Shown: piece after piece, positions 1-8,477 of the stretch | Position numbering within the stretch: position 1 is the stretch's first letter | How the letters are laid out: the number at the start of each line of letters is the position of its first letter | Made by a program: the position numbers and the translations under genes | DNA from: Verrucomicrobiales bacterium | GTDB taxonomy: Bacteria; Verrucomicrobiota; Verrucomicrobiia; Limisphaerales; UBA9464 | Reading direction: 5' to 3' | Assembly (NCBI GenBank): GCA_027490985.1 | Contig: JAIXXC010000324.1 | Location: 1 to 40,268 of the forward strand | DNA: 40,268 nucleotides | Notes under the pieces: generated by a model | Told to the model about the DNA's origin: nothing | What the model saw: the letters and a program-made list of their open reading frames with translations, nothing else | Database searches by the model: none

Positions 1-77
1 CGGGCCAGCACCTGGATGGGATTGGGCGGCTCGACCGGGGCCTGAAGCTCGATGGCGGATGCGTTTTCCAATGTCAC
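1..77 (-). CDS. Start of an unknown gene, cut by the window edge
   Basis: A GTG at 77 (minus) overlaps the TGA of the preceding Sel1/trypsin-like gene in a GTGA junction, the coupling also seen at fliL/fliM and in the HDOD/channel pair. The frame stays open to the window edge for about 26 codons and reads roughly MTLENASAIELQAPVEPPNP. That is too short to identify. The evidence is only the overlap geometry and the absence of a stop. If real, the gene would be co-transcribed with the Sel1 gene upstream of it. Confidence 0.4.
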   Translation of the reverse strand, partial: MTLENASAIELQAPVEPPNPIQVLA

Positions 78-1912
78 GGGAGCGGTGAGGAGTAGGAGGT
101 GACGTGAACCAGAGAGTTGTTGGCCACGAGCGGCGGGGGCGGAGCCGCCTCGCCCCGCTCTTCGACGGGGGTTCCCGCCTCGGCCGACACACCCTGGGCG
201 CGGAGGAATTCCTGGATGTAGCGGGCCGACAAGGCGATGGCCCCCAGGGTGGCGTTCGATTTCGGGGCGGGATCGACCACGATCCCGAGGATCTGCCCCG
301 ACACATCGAGGACTGGAGCCCCGAGTGTGCCCTGCGGCATCCGATCCGAGAGGGTCAGATAGCGCGGATCGGCCTTGAGGCCCGAGTTCCTCAAGATCCG
401 GGATCGATGGGCATTGGGCTGGAGCGTGTCGCGGGCGATGCCACCCGGGGCCATGTTCATGCAGAAGACCCAGGTGCCCGGCACCGCCGAACTCCGGTTG
501 GTCTGGATGGCCAGCGAGTGGAACGAGCGGGCTCCTCCCTGGATCTGGACGATGGCCAAACCGAGGGCCGGATCCACCTTCACCGGACTCGCTCGGAGTT
601 TCCCACCGATGATGCCGACGGTGATGCTCCGCGCGGACGGGGGCACATGGGCTGCGCTGGTCAGCACGTGGCCCGCCGGCGAGACGATGAATCCCGACCC
701 GAAGGCGCTGGGAGGTTCGTCGGTCAACCGCGAGTTGGCCTGGATGGCGGCGATGCCGTCATCGTGGAACGTCGACGGCTTGGGGGTGAACTCGGTCACC
801 AACGCCCTGCCCCGATCCAAATCGACCGGAGTGATGATGCGGAGCAACTGGCGACGAGCGGCGGCGGCCACCTCGAGGCCGGCGACTTCCGACAGACTCC
901 ACCACCGATACGCCTCGGCCAGATCGGGCTTCAGCACCCGGCCGCGGTAGTAGTACTGACCCAGCAGGTACTGGGACTCCCGGTGTCCATGCAGTGCGGC
1001 CTTGCGCAGGTACATCTCGGCCAGCACCGGATTCTGGACACTGTTGCCCGAATCGTAGAGGACCCCGAGCTGATACTGGGCCGGCACGAAATCGAATTCA
1101 GCGGCCCGTCGGTACCACTGGATGGCTCGGGAGACATCCGTCGAAACCCCTCGGCCGTAATGATACAATCCCGCCAGACTGCACATCGAGGGCACGAATC
1201 CGTGCTCGGCCGCCCGGGTGAACCACACCACGGCATTGGAAGCCTGATTCTGATCGAGATTGAGTTGACCCAACAGATGTTGGGCGGCCACCAACCCCTC
1301 TCCGGAGGCATGCTCGAGGTGTTTGCGCGCCGCGGTCCAATCGAGAGGCAGCCCGTTGGTTCCCGTGTAATAACTGCGTCCCAGATTGTACAGGGCCACC
1401 GGATTGCCCAGCTCCGCCGCTTGGCGATAGTAGTGGATCGCCTTGCTGAGGTCTTTGGGCACGCCCTGCCCCAGTTCATGGAGATACCCGAGATTGAGCA
1501 GCGCCGGGGAATTCTGATTCTGCGCCGCCCGCGAATAGGCTTCCAACACCTGGGCATTCGGACTCGAGGCCTGCTTGAGTTGATTGGAGAGGCCCACGTT
1601 GAACCAAGACCACGCGGTGTCGGATCCACTGGAATATTCCACCACCTGGATCGTCGCAGCGCCCGAAGCCCCAGATGCGGCGGTCGCTCCGCCCGAATCG
1701 GATACGATCGGAACAACCTTCGGAGCCACCCCGTCAACCGGGGCCTTGGCAGGCGACGTCGTCGGGTTCTTCACCTCCGCCGGATTCACCTCCGTCCGAT
1801 CGGCCGCCCACACCTTCGGGCCATGCGCTCCGAGCGACAGGATCACAACAAGTCCCACCGCCCAGAGCCTTGAGCAGCTCCGACCGGTTCGAGGTTGTTG
1901 ACTGGAGACCAT
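74..1912 (-). CDS. Exported Sel1-repeat protein with an inactive trypsin-like domain
   Basis: A 612-residue protein from the ATG at 1912, the start chosen because it gives a good signal peptide (hydrophobic core at about residues 15-30, Ala-rich cleavage site near 36). Upstream in-frame starts at 1990 and 2017 would place the flgB promoter inside the gene. A Ser/Ala/Thr-rich linker leads to about six Sel1 (TPR-like) repeats at residues 105-350, with typical LGxLYxxGxGV and AxxWYRxAA signatures. A trypsin/DegP-like fold follows at about 400-570 (GSGFIVSPAGHVLTSAAHV). His422 of the triad is kept, but the Asp position of DxALDLA is Gly451, and the GNSGGP motif reads GTLGAP, so the nucleophile position is Leu530. 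The tail is Pro-rich. Proteolysis is therefore unlikely, and a periplasmic scaffold or binding role is more plausible. It is divergent from flgB with 76 bp between the start codons. Confidence 0.85.
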   Translation of the reverse strand: MVSSQQPRTGRSCSRLWAVGLVVILSLGAHGPKVWAADRTEVNPAEVKNPTTSPAKAPVDGVAPKVVPIVSDSGGATAASGASGAATIQVVEYSSGSDTAWSWFNVGLSNQLKQASSPNAQVLEAYSRAAQNQNSPALLNLGYLHELGQGVPKDLSKAIHYYRQAAELGNPVALYNLGRSYYTGTNGLPLDWTAARKHLEHASGEGLVAAQHLLGQLNLDQNQASNAVVWFTRAAEHGFVPSMCSLAGLYHYGRGVSTDVSRAIQWYRRAAEFDFVPAQYQLGVLYDSGNSVQNPVLAEMYLRKAALHGHRESQYLLGQYYYRGRVLKPDLAEAYRWWSLSEVAGLEVAAAARRQLLRIITPVDLDRGRALVTEFTPKPSTFHDDGIAAIQANSRLTDEPPSAFGSGFIVSPAGHVLTSAAHVPPSARSITVGIIGGKLRASPVKVDPALGLAIVQIQGGARSFHSLAIQTNRSSAVPGTWVFCMNMAPGGIARDTLQPNAHRSRILRNSGLKADPRYLTLSDRMPQGTLGAPVLDVSGQILGIVVDPAPKSNATLGAIALSARYIQEFLRAQGVSAEAGTPVEERGEAAPPPPLVANNSLVHVTSYSSPLP

Positions 1913-1960
1913 CCCGCGGACTCGCAGCAACTCGCAGGCCAACCCCGACTCGAGCGACCG

Positions 1961-1976
1961 TGGCACGACCCGTGCT
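1961..1976 (+). promoter_or_regulatory. Sigma-54-type promoter of the flgB-flhF operon
   Basis: TGGCACG-N4-GTGCT, with the diagnostic GG (1962-1963) and GC (1974-1975) exactly 10 bases apart, matches the -24/-12 consensus except for one T-to-G change. The predicted +1 is at about 1987-1989, on the flgB ATG. The tract from 1973 to 1987 is nearly identical to that at 36229-36243 before fliW, which supports a functional element. No activator gene is visible in the window. Confidence 0.75.
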
Positions 1977-1988
1977 GCGAGTCTCTCC

Positions 1989-2372
1989 ATGACCGAAGCG
2001 CTGTTTGGCAGCGTCAACTATCTGGCCGAGAAGCGGAGTCTCGATGCCTGCGTCGAGCGTCAGCGCGCGCTCGCGGCCAACATCGCCAATCTCGAGACCC
2101 CCGGGTTTCGCCGATTGGACGTGCCGTCGCAATTCCGCGCCCAACTTTCGGAGGCGGTCCGTCGCCAAGACGGATCCACCCTGGGCCAACTGCGGCCCTC
2201 CGCGGCCGTCGACACCACGGCTCCGGCCCGCACTCCGGATGGCAACTCGGTGAACCTCACCGATGAGTTGATCGCCATGCAGGACAACGGCCTCGAGCAC
2301 AGCCTCCATGTCCAGATGATCAGTGGTCGGATGTCGCGTTTGCGCGCCGCCATCAGCGGGAGGGTCGCTTGA
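1989..2372 (+). CDS. flgB: Flagellar proximal rod protein FlgB
   Basis: A 127-residue rod subunit, close to the usual FlgB length (about 130). The N-terminal signature ANIANLETPGFRRLDV, typical of rod/hook/basal-body proteins, lies at residues 29-44. The C-terminal helix (LTDELIAMQDNGLEHSLHVQMISGR) pairs with the N-terminal one in the assembled rod. FlgB forms the most cell-proximal rod layer on the MS ring, next to FliE. It is the first gene of the operon. The ATG lies at or 1-2 bases after the predicted sigma-54 transcription start, with no Shine-Dalgarno sequence, so the mRNA is probably leaderless. The TGA overlaps the TTG start of flgC. Confidence 0.95.
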   Translation: MTEALFGSVNYLAEKRSLDACVERQRALAANIANLETPGFRRLDVPSQFRAQLSEAVRRQDGSTLGQLRPSAAVDTTAPARTPDGNSVNLTDELIAMQDNGLEHSLHVQMISGRMSRLRAAISGRVA

Positions 2373-2791
2373 ACCTCATCCCCGGAGCCCATAGCGCCTC
2401 GCAGGGATTGCGGGCCGAGCAGGTGCGTCTCGAGGTCATCAGCCAGAACATCGCCAATGCGCGGACCACCAAGACCGCCGAGGGCGGCCCCTATCAGCGC
2501 CAGGCGGTCCGATTCAAAGCCGCTCTGGGAGACGCCATGGCGACCCAGGGTGGCGCCGCCAAGAACCCGCCCACCTTGGAGATCGTCCGCGATCCCAGGG
2601 CGGCGGTGCGGGTCTATCAACCGGGACACCCGGATGCCGACAAGGAGGGTTTCGTCGCCTATCCCGCCATCAACGTGCACGAGGAGATGGCCGACCTGAT
2701 TTCGGCCAACCGCTCCTACGAGGCCAACATCGCGGTCATGCGCAACGGCCGGGCGCTGGCCCAACAGGCCCTTTCGATCGGTAAGCGCTGA
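2369..2791 (+). CDS. flgC: Flagellar proximal rod protein FlgC
   Basis: A 140-residue rod protein of normal FlgC length, starting at a TTG that overlaps the flgB stop (TTGA), so translation is probably coupled. The N terminus carries QNIANARTTKTAEGGPYQRQ, the rod-type motif with the Gly-Pro-Tyr stretch characteristic of FlgC. The C terminus carries YPAINVHEEMADLISANRSY, the conserved FlgC/FlgF/FlgG terminal helix. FlgC stacks between FlgB and the distal rod. Spacing to fliE is 22 bp. Confidence 0.95.
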   Translation: MNLIPGAHSASQGLRAEQVRLEVISQNIANARTTKTAEGGPYQRQAVRFKAALGDAMATQGGAAKNPPTLEIVRDPRAAVRVYQPGHPDADKEGFVAYPAINVHEEMADLISANRSYEANIAVMRNGRALAQQALSIGKR

Positions 2792-2813
2792 AGGCTGATT
2801 CCGGAACGAACCC

Positions 2814-3155
2814 ATGACACCGATCACTCCCAGCTTCTCCGACAATCTGGCCGCCGCCTGGGCTCGTCCGGCCATGGCCAAGACAGCCGGCCCCTCGACC
2901 GGGTCCGTGGCCGAATCAGGGGCGGCCGCACCGGGATCGCGGTTCGGCGATGTGCTCTCCGAGATGATCCAGAAGACCGACGCGAGCCAGAAGACGTCGG
3001 CCGCGACCACAGGCGCGCTGCTGTCCGGGCAGAACGTCCCGTTGCACCAGGTGATGATCGCCTCCGAGGAGGCCAGCGTTTCGTTCCAGCTCATGTTGGA
3101 GGTCCGCAACAAGCTGCTCGATGGCTACCAGGAACTGATGCGCATGCAGGTCTGA
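2814..3155 (+). CDS. fliE: Flagellar hook-basal body adaptor FliE
   Basis: A 113-residue protein of usual FliE size. The first 60 residues are Ala/Ser/Gly-rich. The conserved half is C-terminal: LHQVMIASEEASVSFQLMLE followed by EVRNKLLDGYQELMRMQV, the FliE signature for joining the MS ring to the rod. FliE is the first rod-type substrate of the export gate and is needed to open it. It lies between flgC and fliF, the classical order flgB-flgC-fliE-fliF. No clear Shine-Dalgarno sequence precedes the ATG. Confidence 0.94.
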   Translation: MTPITPSFSDNLAAAWARPAMAKTAGPSTGSVAESGAAAPGSRFGDVLSEMIQKTDASQKTSAATTGALLSGQNVPLHQVMIASEEASVSFQLMLEVRNKLLDGYQELMRMQV

Positions 3156-3206
3156 TCCCGCCCGACCCGTGCCCATCCCTGAGCCACAGCCCCCCCGTTT
3201 TCATCC

Positions 3207-4961
3207 ATGGAAGTCGTCCAAAACCTGATCAAACAGTTGCGGGAGATCCTCTCCAAACTGAGCGTCGCCCAGCAGGTGCTCTTCGGGCTGGCCGGAGCGG
3301 GCATCGTGATCGCCGGCATCGCCGTCGCCCTGTTGGGCGGACGCACCGACTGGCGTCTGCTCTATGGCCGTCTGGATGCCGCCGAGGTCGGACGCATCGT
3401 CAACGTGCTCGAAACCCAGAAGATCCCCCACCGCATCGTCTCCGGAGGCACCGCGATCCAGGTCTCGGCCGAGCAGGTCCATGCGGTGCGGGCCCAATTG
3501 GCGGCCAAGGGCATGCCCAAGGCCGACGGCACGGGCTTCGAGATCTTCGACAAGCCCGCCTTCGGCATGTCGGACTTCGTTCAGAGGGCCAATTACGTGC
3601 GAGCGCTGCAGGGTGAGTTGGCCCGCACGCTGCAGCAGATCGACGGGGTCGAAAGCGCCCGCGTGATGATCGTGCTGCCGGAGAACCGCCTGGTGATCGA
3701 TGCCCAGCGCAAAGCCACCGCCTCGGTGTTCCTCAATGTCCGCATGGCGGGCCTGCTGACCCAGGAAGCGGTCAGCGCGATCCGCTTTCTGGTGTCCAAT
3801 TCGGTGGAGGGCCTCCAGGCGCGCGATGTCACGGTGGTCGACAATTACGGTGCGGTGCTCTCGGAACCCTCCGATGAGGGCAACGGGGCCTCCGCCGTCG
3901 GCGGCCAATTGCAGCAGCGCAAGAACATCGAGCGCTACCTGACCGAGAAACTGCGCTCCATGTTCGAGACCATCCTCGGCCCCGGACAAGCCGTGGTGCG
4001 TGTCTCGGCCGAGATCTCCTTCGACGCCGTGACCCGGACCTCCGAGTACTACGATCCGGCGGGATCCGTTCCGAAAAATCAGAAACGGACCCAGGAGATC
4101 ACCGACTCGGTCAACCCGATCGCCGGTGGCGTGGCCGGAGTGGGGGCCAACACGGGTACGAATCTCAATGCGGCGGGCTCCCAAGGCTCCCGCTTGCAGA
4201 AGCTCGATCAGACCGACGACTTCTACGTGAGCCGGTCCCAGACCAACGTGGTGGCCGGCATCGGCGGCCTGCGCAAGGTCAGCGCCGCGGTGTTCGTCAA
4301 CCAACGCTATGAAGGCAAGGGTGCCGACCGCAAGGCCGTGCCCCGCACTCAGGGCGACATCGACAAACTCAAGCGGGCCGCGGAGCGGGCGCTCGGACTC
4401 ACCAAGGGGGATGAGGCCCTGGGGGATGTGGCCGTCGAAGAACTGCCCTTCAACGAAGAACCGAAGATCGAGGAGAACGCCCGAATGGATCGCGAGGCCC
4501 TCTGGTTCAAGGGCATGGAGGCCGCTCGCATCGGCGGGATGCTGCTGGGCAGCTTCCTGATCCTCTTCCTGCTCTGGCGCATGCTGCGTCGCGGCTCCGA
4601 GGAGATGATCGCCGCCGGGGTTCCGGTGGGCCAACTCATGGCCGGGCAGCAGATGATCCTCGCCAACGGCGTGATGGTGGCCGCCCCGGGGGTGGGCGCT
4701 GTGCCCGGAGCGACAGGCGCGGCGGGAGGCCCGGCCGCGGGCGGGGCCAAGGCCGAAGGCGAAGGAGCCGAGGACGACGAGGACAGCGAGGCGGCCCAGG
4801 AACAGAAGAAGAAGATGAAGATGGACTTCGGCCTCAGCAAACAGAGGCCCGAACGGGTCACCCTCGAGGTGCTCAAGGACCTGATCCGCGACAACCCGCA
4901 GAAGATGACCCAGGCCGCCCGTGCCTGGCTCACGGCCAAGCCTGAGGAGGACGGCGAATGA
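3207..4961 (+). CDS. fliF: Flagellar MS-ring protein FliF
   Basis: A 584-residue FliF of normal length. Transmembrane segment 1 is at residues 23-44, followed by the YscJ-like ring-building motifs (DWRLLYGRLDAAEVGRIVNVL), the FliF C-terminal periplasmic region with the beta-collar at about 280-420, and transmembrane segment 2 at about 440-458. A cytoplasmic Ala/Gly/Glu-rich linker then leads to a C-terminal helix at about 550-584 (LEVLKDLIRDNPQKMTQAAR) that binds FliG. FliF forms the inner-membrane ring around the export gate. The ATGA overlap with fliG implies coupled translation, which fits their complex. At 51 bp, the gap before it is the largest in this operon. Confidence 0.97.
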   Translation: MEVVQNLIKQLREILSKLSVAQQVLFGLAGAGIVIAGIAVALLGGRTDWRLLYGRLDAAEVGRIVNVLETQKIPHRIVSGGTAIQVSAEQVHAVRAQLAAKGMPKADGTGFEIFDKPAFGMSDFVQRANYVRALQGELARTLQQIDGVESARVMIVLPENRLVIDAQRKATASVFLNVRMAGLLTQEAVSAIRFLVSNSVEGLQARDVTVVDNYGAVLSEPSDEGNGASAVGGQLQQRKNIERYLTEKLRSMFETILGPGQAVVRVSAEISFDAVTRTSEYYDPAGSVPKNQKRTQEITDSVNPIAGGVAGVGANTGTNLNAAGSQGSRLQKLDQTDDFYVSRSQTNVVAGIGGLRKVSAAVFVNQRYEGKGADRKAVPRTQGDIDKLKRAAERALGLTKGDEALGDVAVEELPFNEEPKIEENARMDREALWFKGMEAARIGGMLLGSFLILFLLWRMLRRGSEEMIAAGVPVGQLMAGQQMILANGVMVAAPGVGAVPGATGAAGGPAAGGAKAEGEGAEDDEDSEAAQEQKKKMKMDFGLSKQRPERVTLEVLKDLIRDNPQKMTQAARAWLTAKPEEDGE

Positions 4962-6001
4962 CCGGAATGGAGACAGCGGCCCGCGACATGCTCCGCGGCA
5001 AGACCGTTCCCACGGGGCCGGTCCGCCTCACGCCCTCCCAGAAGATGGCCGCACTCCTGGTGCTGCTGGGCGAGGAGAGCGCCAGCATCCTGCTCAAGAG
5101 TCTCGATGACAACGAACGCGAACTGGTGTCGTCGGAGATGGTCAACCTGCCTCTGATGACGGTCGAGCAGCAGACCTCGGTGCTCAAGGAATTCACCGAG
5201 ATGGCCATCCAGGCCAACTCCGGGGTCAGCGGTTCGGTGGAGTACACCCGCATGGTGCTGGAGAAGTCGGTCGGCCTGTTCAAGGCGGCCGAGGTGATCG
5301 GTCGCGTGGGCACCCGTCGGACCTCGGTGGCGGCGATGCAACAGATCATCGATCTGGATGCCACCTCCATCTGCAATCTGCTCAAGGAGGAACAACCGCA
5401 GACCATCGCGCTGGTGGTCAGCTACCTCACCGCCCAAAAGGGTTCCGAGGTCCTCAAGAGCCTGCCCGAAAGCCTTCAGGAACAGGTCATCGAGCGGCTG
5501 GCGACCCTGGCTTCGACACCCATCGAAGTCGTCGAGACCGTCGGCGAGGTCCTGTCCAAGAAGATCGGCCGCAAGGTGACCAAGGCGCTCAACCAGACCG
5601 GCGGCATCAAGGCCGCGGCGGCGACCCTGAACGCCATGGACAAGTCGATCCGCCTCGGAATCCTCAACAAGCTGGATGAGCGGGTCCCGGATCTGGTGCG
5701 GTCGATCCGGATGAAGATGTTCACCTTCGACGACCTGGCCACGCTGGACGTCAAGTCGCTCCAGAAGATCCTGAGGGAAGTCGAGGCGGCCCGTCTGGCG
5801 ATCGCATTGAGCGCCGCCAACGAGAACCTGCGACAGACCCTGCTCGGAGCCCTGTCCAAACGGGCCGCCGAAACCGTGAACGACGAGATCTCCAATCTCG
5901 GAAAAACCAGCCTCCGCGAGATCGAGCAGGCCCAGGAAGGCATCGTGGATGTCGTCCGGAAGCTCGAAAGCGACGGCGAGATTTCCCTCGACTCCGCCTG
6001 A
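4958..6001 (+). CDS. fliG: Flagellar switch and torque protein FliG
   Basis: A 347-residue FliG. The N-terminal domain (LTPSQKMAALLVLLGEESAS) binds FliF. The middle domain carries EEQPQTIALVVSYL, the family's EHPQ motif used for FliM contact. A Gly-Gly hinge (TGGIKAAAATLNAMD) and the MFTFDDL motif precede the C-terminal torque helix. Aligned by eye with E. coli FliG, that helix keeps the equivalents of Arg281 and Asp288, has Glu for Asp289, and appears to have Ser for Arg297. FliG interacts with the stators and passes rotation to FliF. It starts inside the fliF stop (ATGA). Confidence 0.97.
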   Translation: MTGMETAARDMLRGKTVPTGPVRLTPSQKMAALLVLLGEESASILLKSLDDNERELVSSEMVNLPLMTVEQQTSVLKEFTEMAIQANSGVSGSVEYTRMVLEKSVGLFKAAEVIGRVGTRRTSVAAMQQIIDLDATSICNLLKEEQPQTIALVVSYLTAQKGSEVLKSLPESLQEQVIERLATLASTPIEVVETVGEVLSKKIGRKVTKALNQTGGIKAAAATLNAMDKSIRLGILNKLDERVPDLVRSIRMKMFTFDDLATLDVKSLQKILREVEAARLAIALSAANENLRQTLLGALSKRAAETVNDEISNLGKTSLREIEQAQEGIVDVVRKLESDGEISLDSA

Positions 6002-6009
6002 TCCATCCC

Positions 6010-6642
6010 ATGACCCAAACATTGCTCCAAAAACCCTCGACCCTCCGCGACATCCGCCTGTCGGTGCTCGGATTCCATCGCGAGGAACGGCTCGCCCCTC
6101 CGGTCGACCAGGAGGCGCAGCGTCGCAAGATCGAACACGAGGCCTACCGTCGCGGGGTCGCGGCGGCCACCGAGGCCTGCGAAGAGCGCGTACGCGCCCT
6201 GCGCGAGGAACTCGAGGCCCGGCATCGCGAAGAGGTCGGGGTCTTCCTCGAGCAGCTCTCCCAGAAGATGTCCTCCCAGCTCGCCGAGCGGATGGAGGTC
6301 CTCGAGAAGGCCCTGCTCCAACTGACCGTCGAGGCCGTGGCCAAGATCGTCGGGAGCCTGCCCATCACCGTCGACGTCATCGAGGCGAGCCTTCGCGAGA
6401 CGCTGGGAGCCGCCGCTGGTGTCCCCGTGCTCCGGGTGATGCTCAATCCCGAGGATCTCAAGATGTTGGAGAACGCCTCGTACAGCGAGATCCGATCCCA
6501 GTGCGCCGCCCGCGGAATCCAGATGACACCCGATCCTGCGGTCGACCGCGGTGGCTGTCTGGTGGAGACCTCGTCCGGCTTTGTCGATGGATTGAGATCT
6601 TCCCGGATCTCCAGCTTCAGCAGCGCCCTTGAGGGGGCCTGA
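6010..6642 (+). CDS. fliH: Flagellar export regulator FliH
   Basis: A 210-residue protein matching FliH/HrpE/YscL, the stator-like partner that holds the FliI ATPase and docks it at the C ring and FlhA. The central part (residues 40-100) is a Glu/Arg-rich helix (EEREEL-type heptads around EACEERVRALREELEARHRE). The C-terminal domain (about 100-210) resembles the V/F-ATPase peripheral stalk. The termination codon overlaps the fliI start by one base (TGATG), in line with a FliH-FliI complex. Confidence 0.9.
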   Translation: MTQTLLQKPSTLRDIRLSVLGFHREERLAPPVDQEAQRRKIEHEAYRRGVAAATEACEERVRALREELEARHREEVGVFLEQLSQKMSSQLAERMEVLEKALLQLTVEAVAKIVGSLPITVDVIEASLRETLGAAAGVPVLRVMLNPEDLKMLENASYSEIRSQCAARGIQMTPDPAVDRGGCLVETSSGFVDGLRSSRISSFSSALEGA

Positions 6643-8054
6643 TGTTCCAACTGGTCCCAGACAATCCGACCGGCCTGCGCTTCGTCCAACAGGCCCAGCA
6701 GCGCCTGCGCGAAGCCCGCCTGACCACCCCGGTCGGTTCGGTGGTGCGGGTGGCCGGACTGACGATCGAGTCGCTCGGGCCCAAGGCGGCCCTGGGCGAC
6801 GTGTGCCACATCCGATGCGCCAGCGGGCGAGAGATCAGCGTCGAGGTGGTGGGCTTCCACAACCAGAACCTCATCCTGATGCCGCTCGACACTCTTGATG
6901 GGCTGTGTCCCGGCGACGAAGTCCGGGCCGCGCCTCAGCGCCGGCGGGTCCCCCTGGCTTCGGGTCTTGCCGGCCGCGTGATCGATGCGCTGGGGCGCCC
7001 GATGGACGGAGGCCCTGCGCCGCAGTGGATCACTCCCACCGGCGACGGGGCCGTGCCGAACCCGCTGTCCCGGGCCCGCATCCAACAGCCTCTGATCACC
7101 GGAATCCGGGCCATCGACAGCTTCACGCCCCTGGGCAAGGGCCAGCGCGTGGGCATCTTCGCCGGCAGCGGTGTCGGCAAGTCCACCCTGTTGGGGATGA
7201 TCGCGCGTCGTTCGGATGCCGACATCAACGTCGTGGCGCTCATCGGCGAACGCGGTCGTGAGGTGCGTGAGTTTCTGGAAAATGACCTGAGCGAAGAAGG
7301 GCGCGCCCGGTCCATCGTCATCGTCGCCACCGCCGACCAACCCGCGCTGCTGCGGGTGAAGGCCGCCTCCTTGGCCCTCCAGATCTCCGAACAGCTGCGC
7401 GATGAGGGGCGCAAGGTGTTGCTGATGATGGATTCGGTGACCCGCTTCGCGATGGCCCAGCGGGAGATCGGACTCGCCGTCGGCGAGCCTCCGACGGCGC
7501 GAGGCTACACGCCTTCGGTGTTCGCCGCATTGCCCCGCCTGCTCGAGCGGGCCGGCAACTCGGACAAGGGATCGATCACCGGGATCTTCACCGTGCTCGT
7601 GGAGGGGGATGACCTGACCGAACCCATCGCCGATGCCACCCGCTCCATTCTCGACGGCCACATCGTGCTGACTCGCGAGTTGGCCGATCGCAATCATTGG
7701 CCCGCCATCGAGGTGCTGGGAAGCATCAGTCGGTTGAATCGGGATCTGCTCGGCCCGGACCAGATCGTCCTCCAGGGCGAGGCCCGCGAATTGTTGGCAT
7801 TGCATCGACAGAACCGCGACCTGATCGGCGTGGGGGCCTATGTGGCCGGATCGAACCCCCGATTGGATCGGGCCATCGCGACCTTGCCTCACCTCGAGGC
7901 GTTCCTGCGTCAATCGCAGACCGAATCTCCGGCGGCCACTCCGCTCTGGGAGTTGCTGGCACAGGCGTTGCGCCAAGGGATGACACCTCCGGTCGCACCA
8001 CCGGGAGACCGCTCCAGACCTCTTGGCGTGTTTCGTGCTGCGACCGCCCGTTGA
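6642..8054 (+). CDS. fliI: Flagellum-specific export ATPase FliI
   Basis: A 470-residue F1-beta-like ATPase of usual FliI size. Walker A is AGSGVGKSTLL at residues 174-184, and the catalytic Glu lies in ALIGERGREV (about residue 203). Walker B is around KVLLMMDSVTRFAMAQREIG, followed by the FliI/SctN signature GEPPTARGYTPSVFAALPRLLERAG. It energises delivery and unfolding of export substrates as a hexamer below FlhA with FliH and FliJ. It has the classical position between fliH and fliJ, with 3 bp separating it from fliJ. Confidence 0.97.
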   Translation: MFQLVPDNPTGLRFVQQAQQRLREARLTTPVGSVVRVAGLTIESLGPKAALGDVCHIRCASGREISVEVVGFHNQNLILMPLDTLDGLCPGDEVRAAPQRRRVPLASGLAGRVIDALGRPMDGGPAPQWITPTGDGAVPNPLSRARIQQPLITGIRAIDSFTPLGKGQRVGIFAGSGVGKSTLLGMIARRSDADINVVALIGERGREVREFLENDLSEEGRARSIVIVATADQPALLRVKAASLALQISEQLRDEGRKVLLMMDSVTRFAMAQREIGLAVGEPPTARGYTPSVFAALPRLLERAGNSDKGSITGIFTVLVEGDDLTEPIADATRSILDGHIVLTRELADRNHWPAIEVLGSISRLNRDLLGPDQIVLQGEARELLALHRQNRDLIGVGAYVAGSNPRLDRAIATLPHLEAFLRQSQTESPAATPLWELLAQALRQGMTPPVAPPGDRSRPLGVFRAATAR

Positions 8055-8057
8055 GGT

Positions 8058-8471
8058 ATGGGCCGATTCCGTTTCAGCTTGGAAACACTGCTCCAGATCC
8101 GCGCGTCCCAGGAGACGGCCGCGGCTCAGGGTCTTGCTCAGGCCAATCAGGAGCAGGACCGCCTCCAACGCGATCTGGACCAGATCCTCGCCGACGGACG
8201 TGCGCTCAAAGATTCGCTCGCCGAAGGCGGCGTTGCCGCCTCGATTTCGATCGCCTTGAGACCCGGTCTCCGCCTCAACGCGGAACGGGCCCGCAACGCC
8301 CTGGCCCATCACCGGCCTCTCGTCCAGCAACGCTTGGCCGAATGGCAGCAGGCCAAGCTTCGATTGAGTCTGCTCGAGAAGCTCCGTGAGGCCCGTCTGA
8401 AGGATTTCAAGCGATCAGAACAACTGGCCGAGGAACGCTGGCTCGATGAGCGGGTGGTCCAAGGCTTCTGA
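8058..8471 (+). CDS. fliJ: Flagellar export protein FliJ
   Basis: A 137-residue, almost wholly helical protein beginning MGRFRFSLETLLQIRASQE, the typical FliJ N terminus (F-x-F-x-L-x-x-LLxIR). The rest is a Gln/Arg/Glu/Leu-rich antiparallel coiled coil. FliJ is the central stalk (gamma-like) of the export ATPase and carries chaperones back to the gate. FliJ sequences diverge strongly, so the call also rests on the position directly after fliI. Confidence 0.92.
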   Translation: MGRFRFSLETLLQIRASQETAAAQGLAQANQEQDRLQRDLDQILADGRALKDSLAEGGVAASISIALRPGLRLNAERARNALAHHRPLVQQRLAEWQQAKLRLSLLEKLREARLKDFKRSEQLAEERWLDERVVQGF

Positions 8472-8477
8472 ACTCCC

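Noticed and set aside
104-1873. Long plus-strand open frame opposite the Sel1/pseudoprotease gene
   Set aside because: Arg/His/Pro/Gly-rich product without domain features, the usual antisense shadow in GC-rich DNA; the minus-strand gene has clear repeats and a signal peptide.
6144-8330. 728-residue minus-strand open frame over fliH-fliI-fliJ
   Set aside because: It lies across three well-supported genes, has no known motif and has shadow-like composition. The same holds for 3201-4634, 4349-6022 and 19469-21208 (minus) and 31796-33547 (plus).
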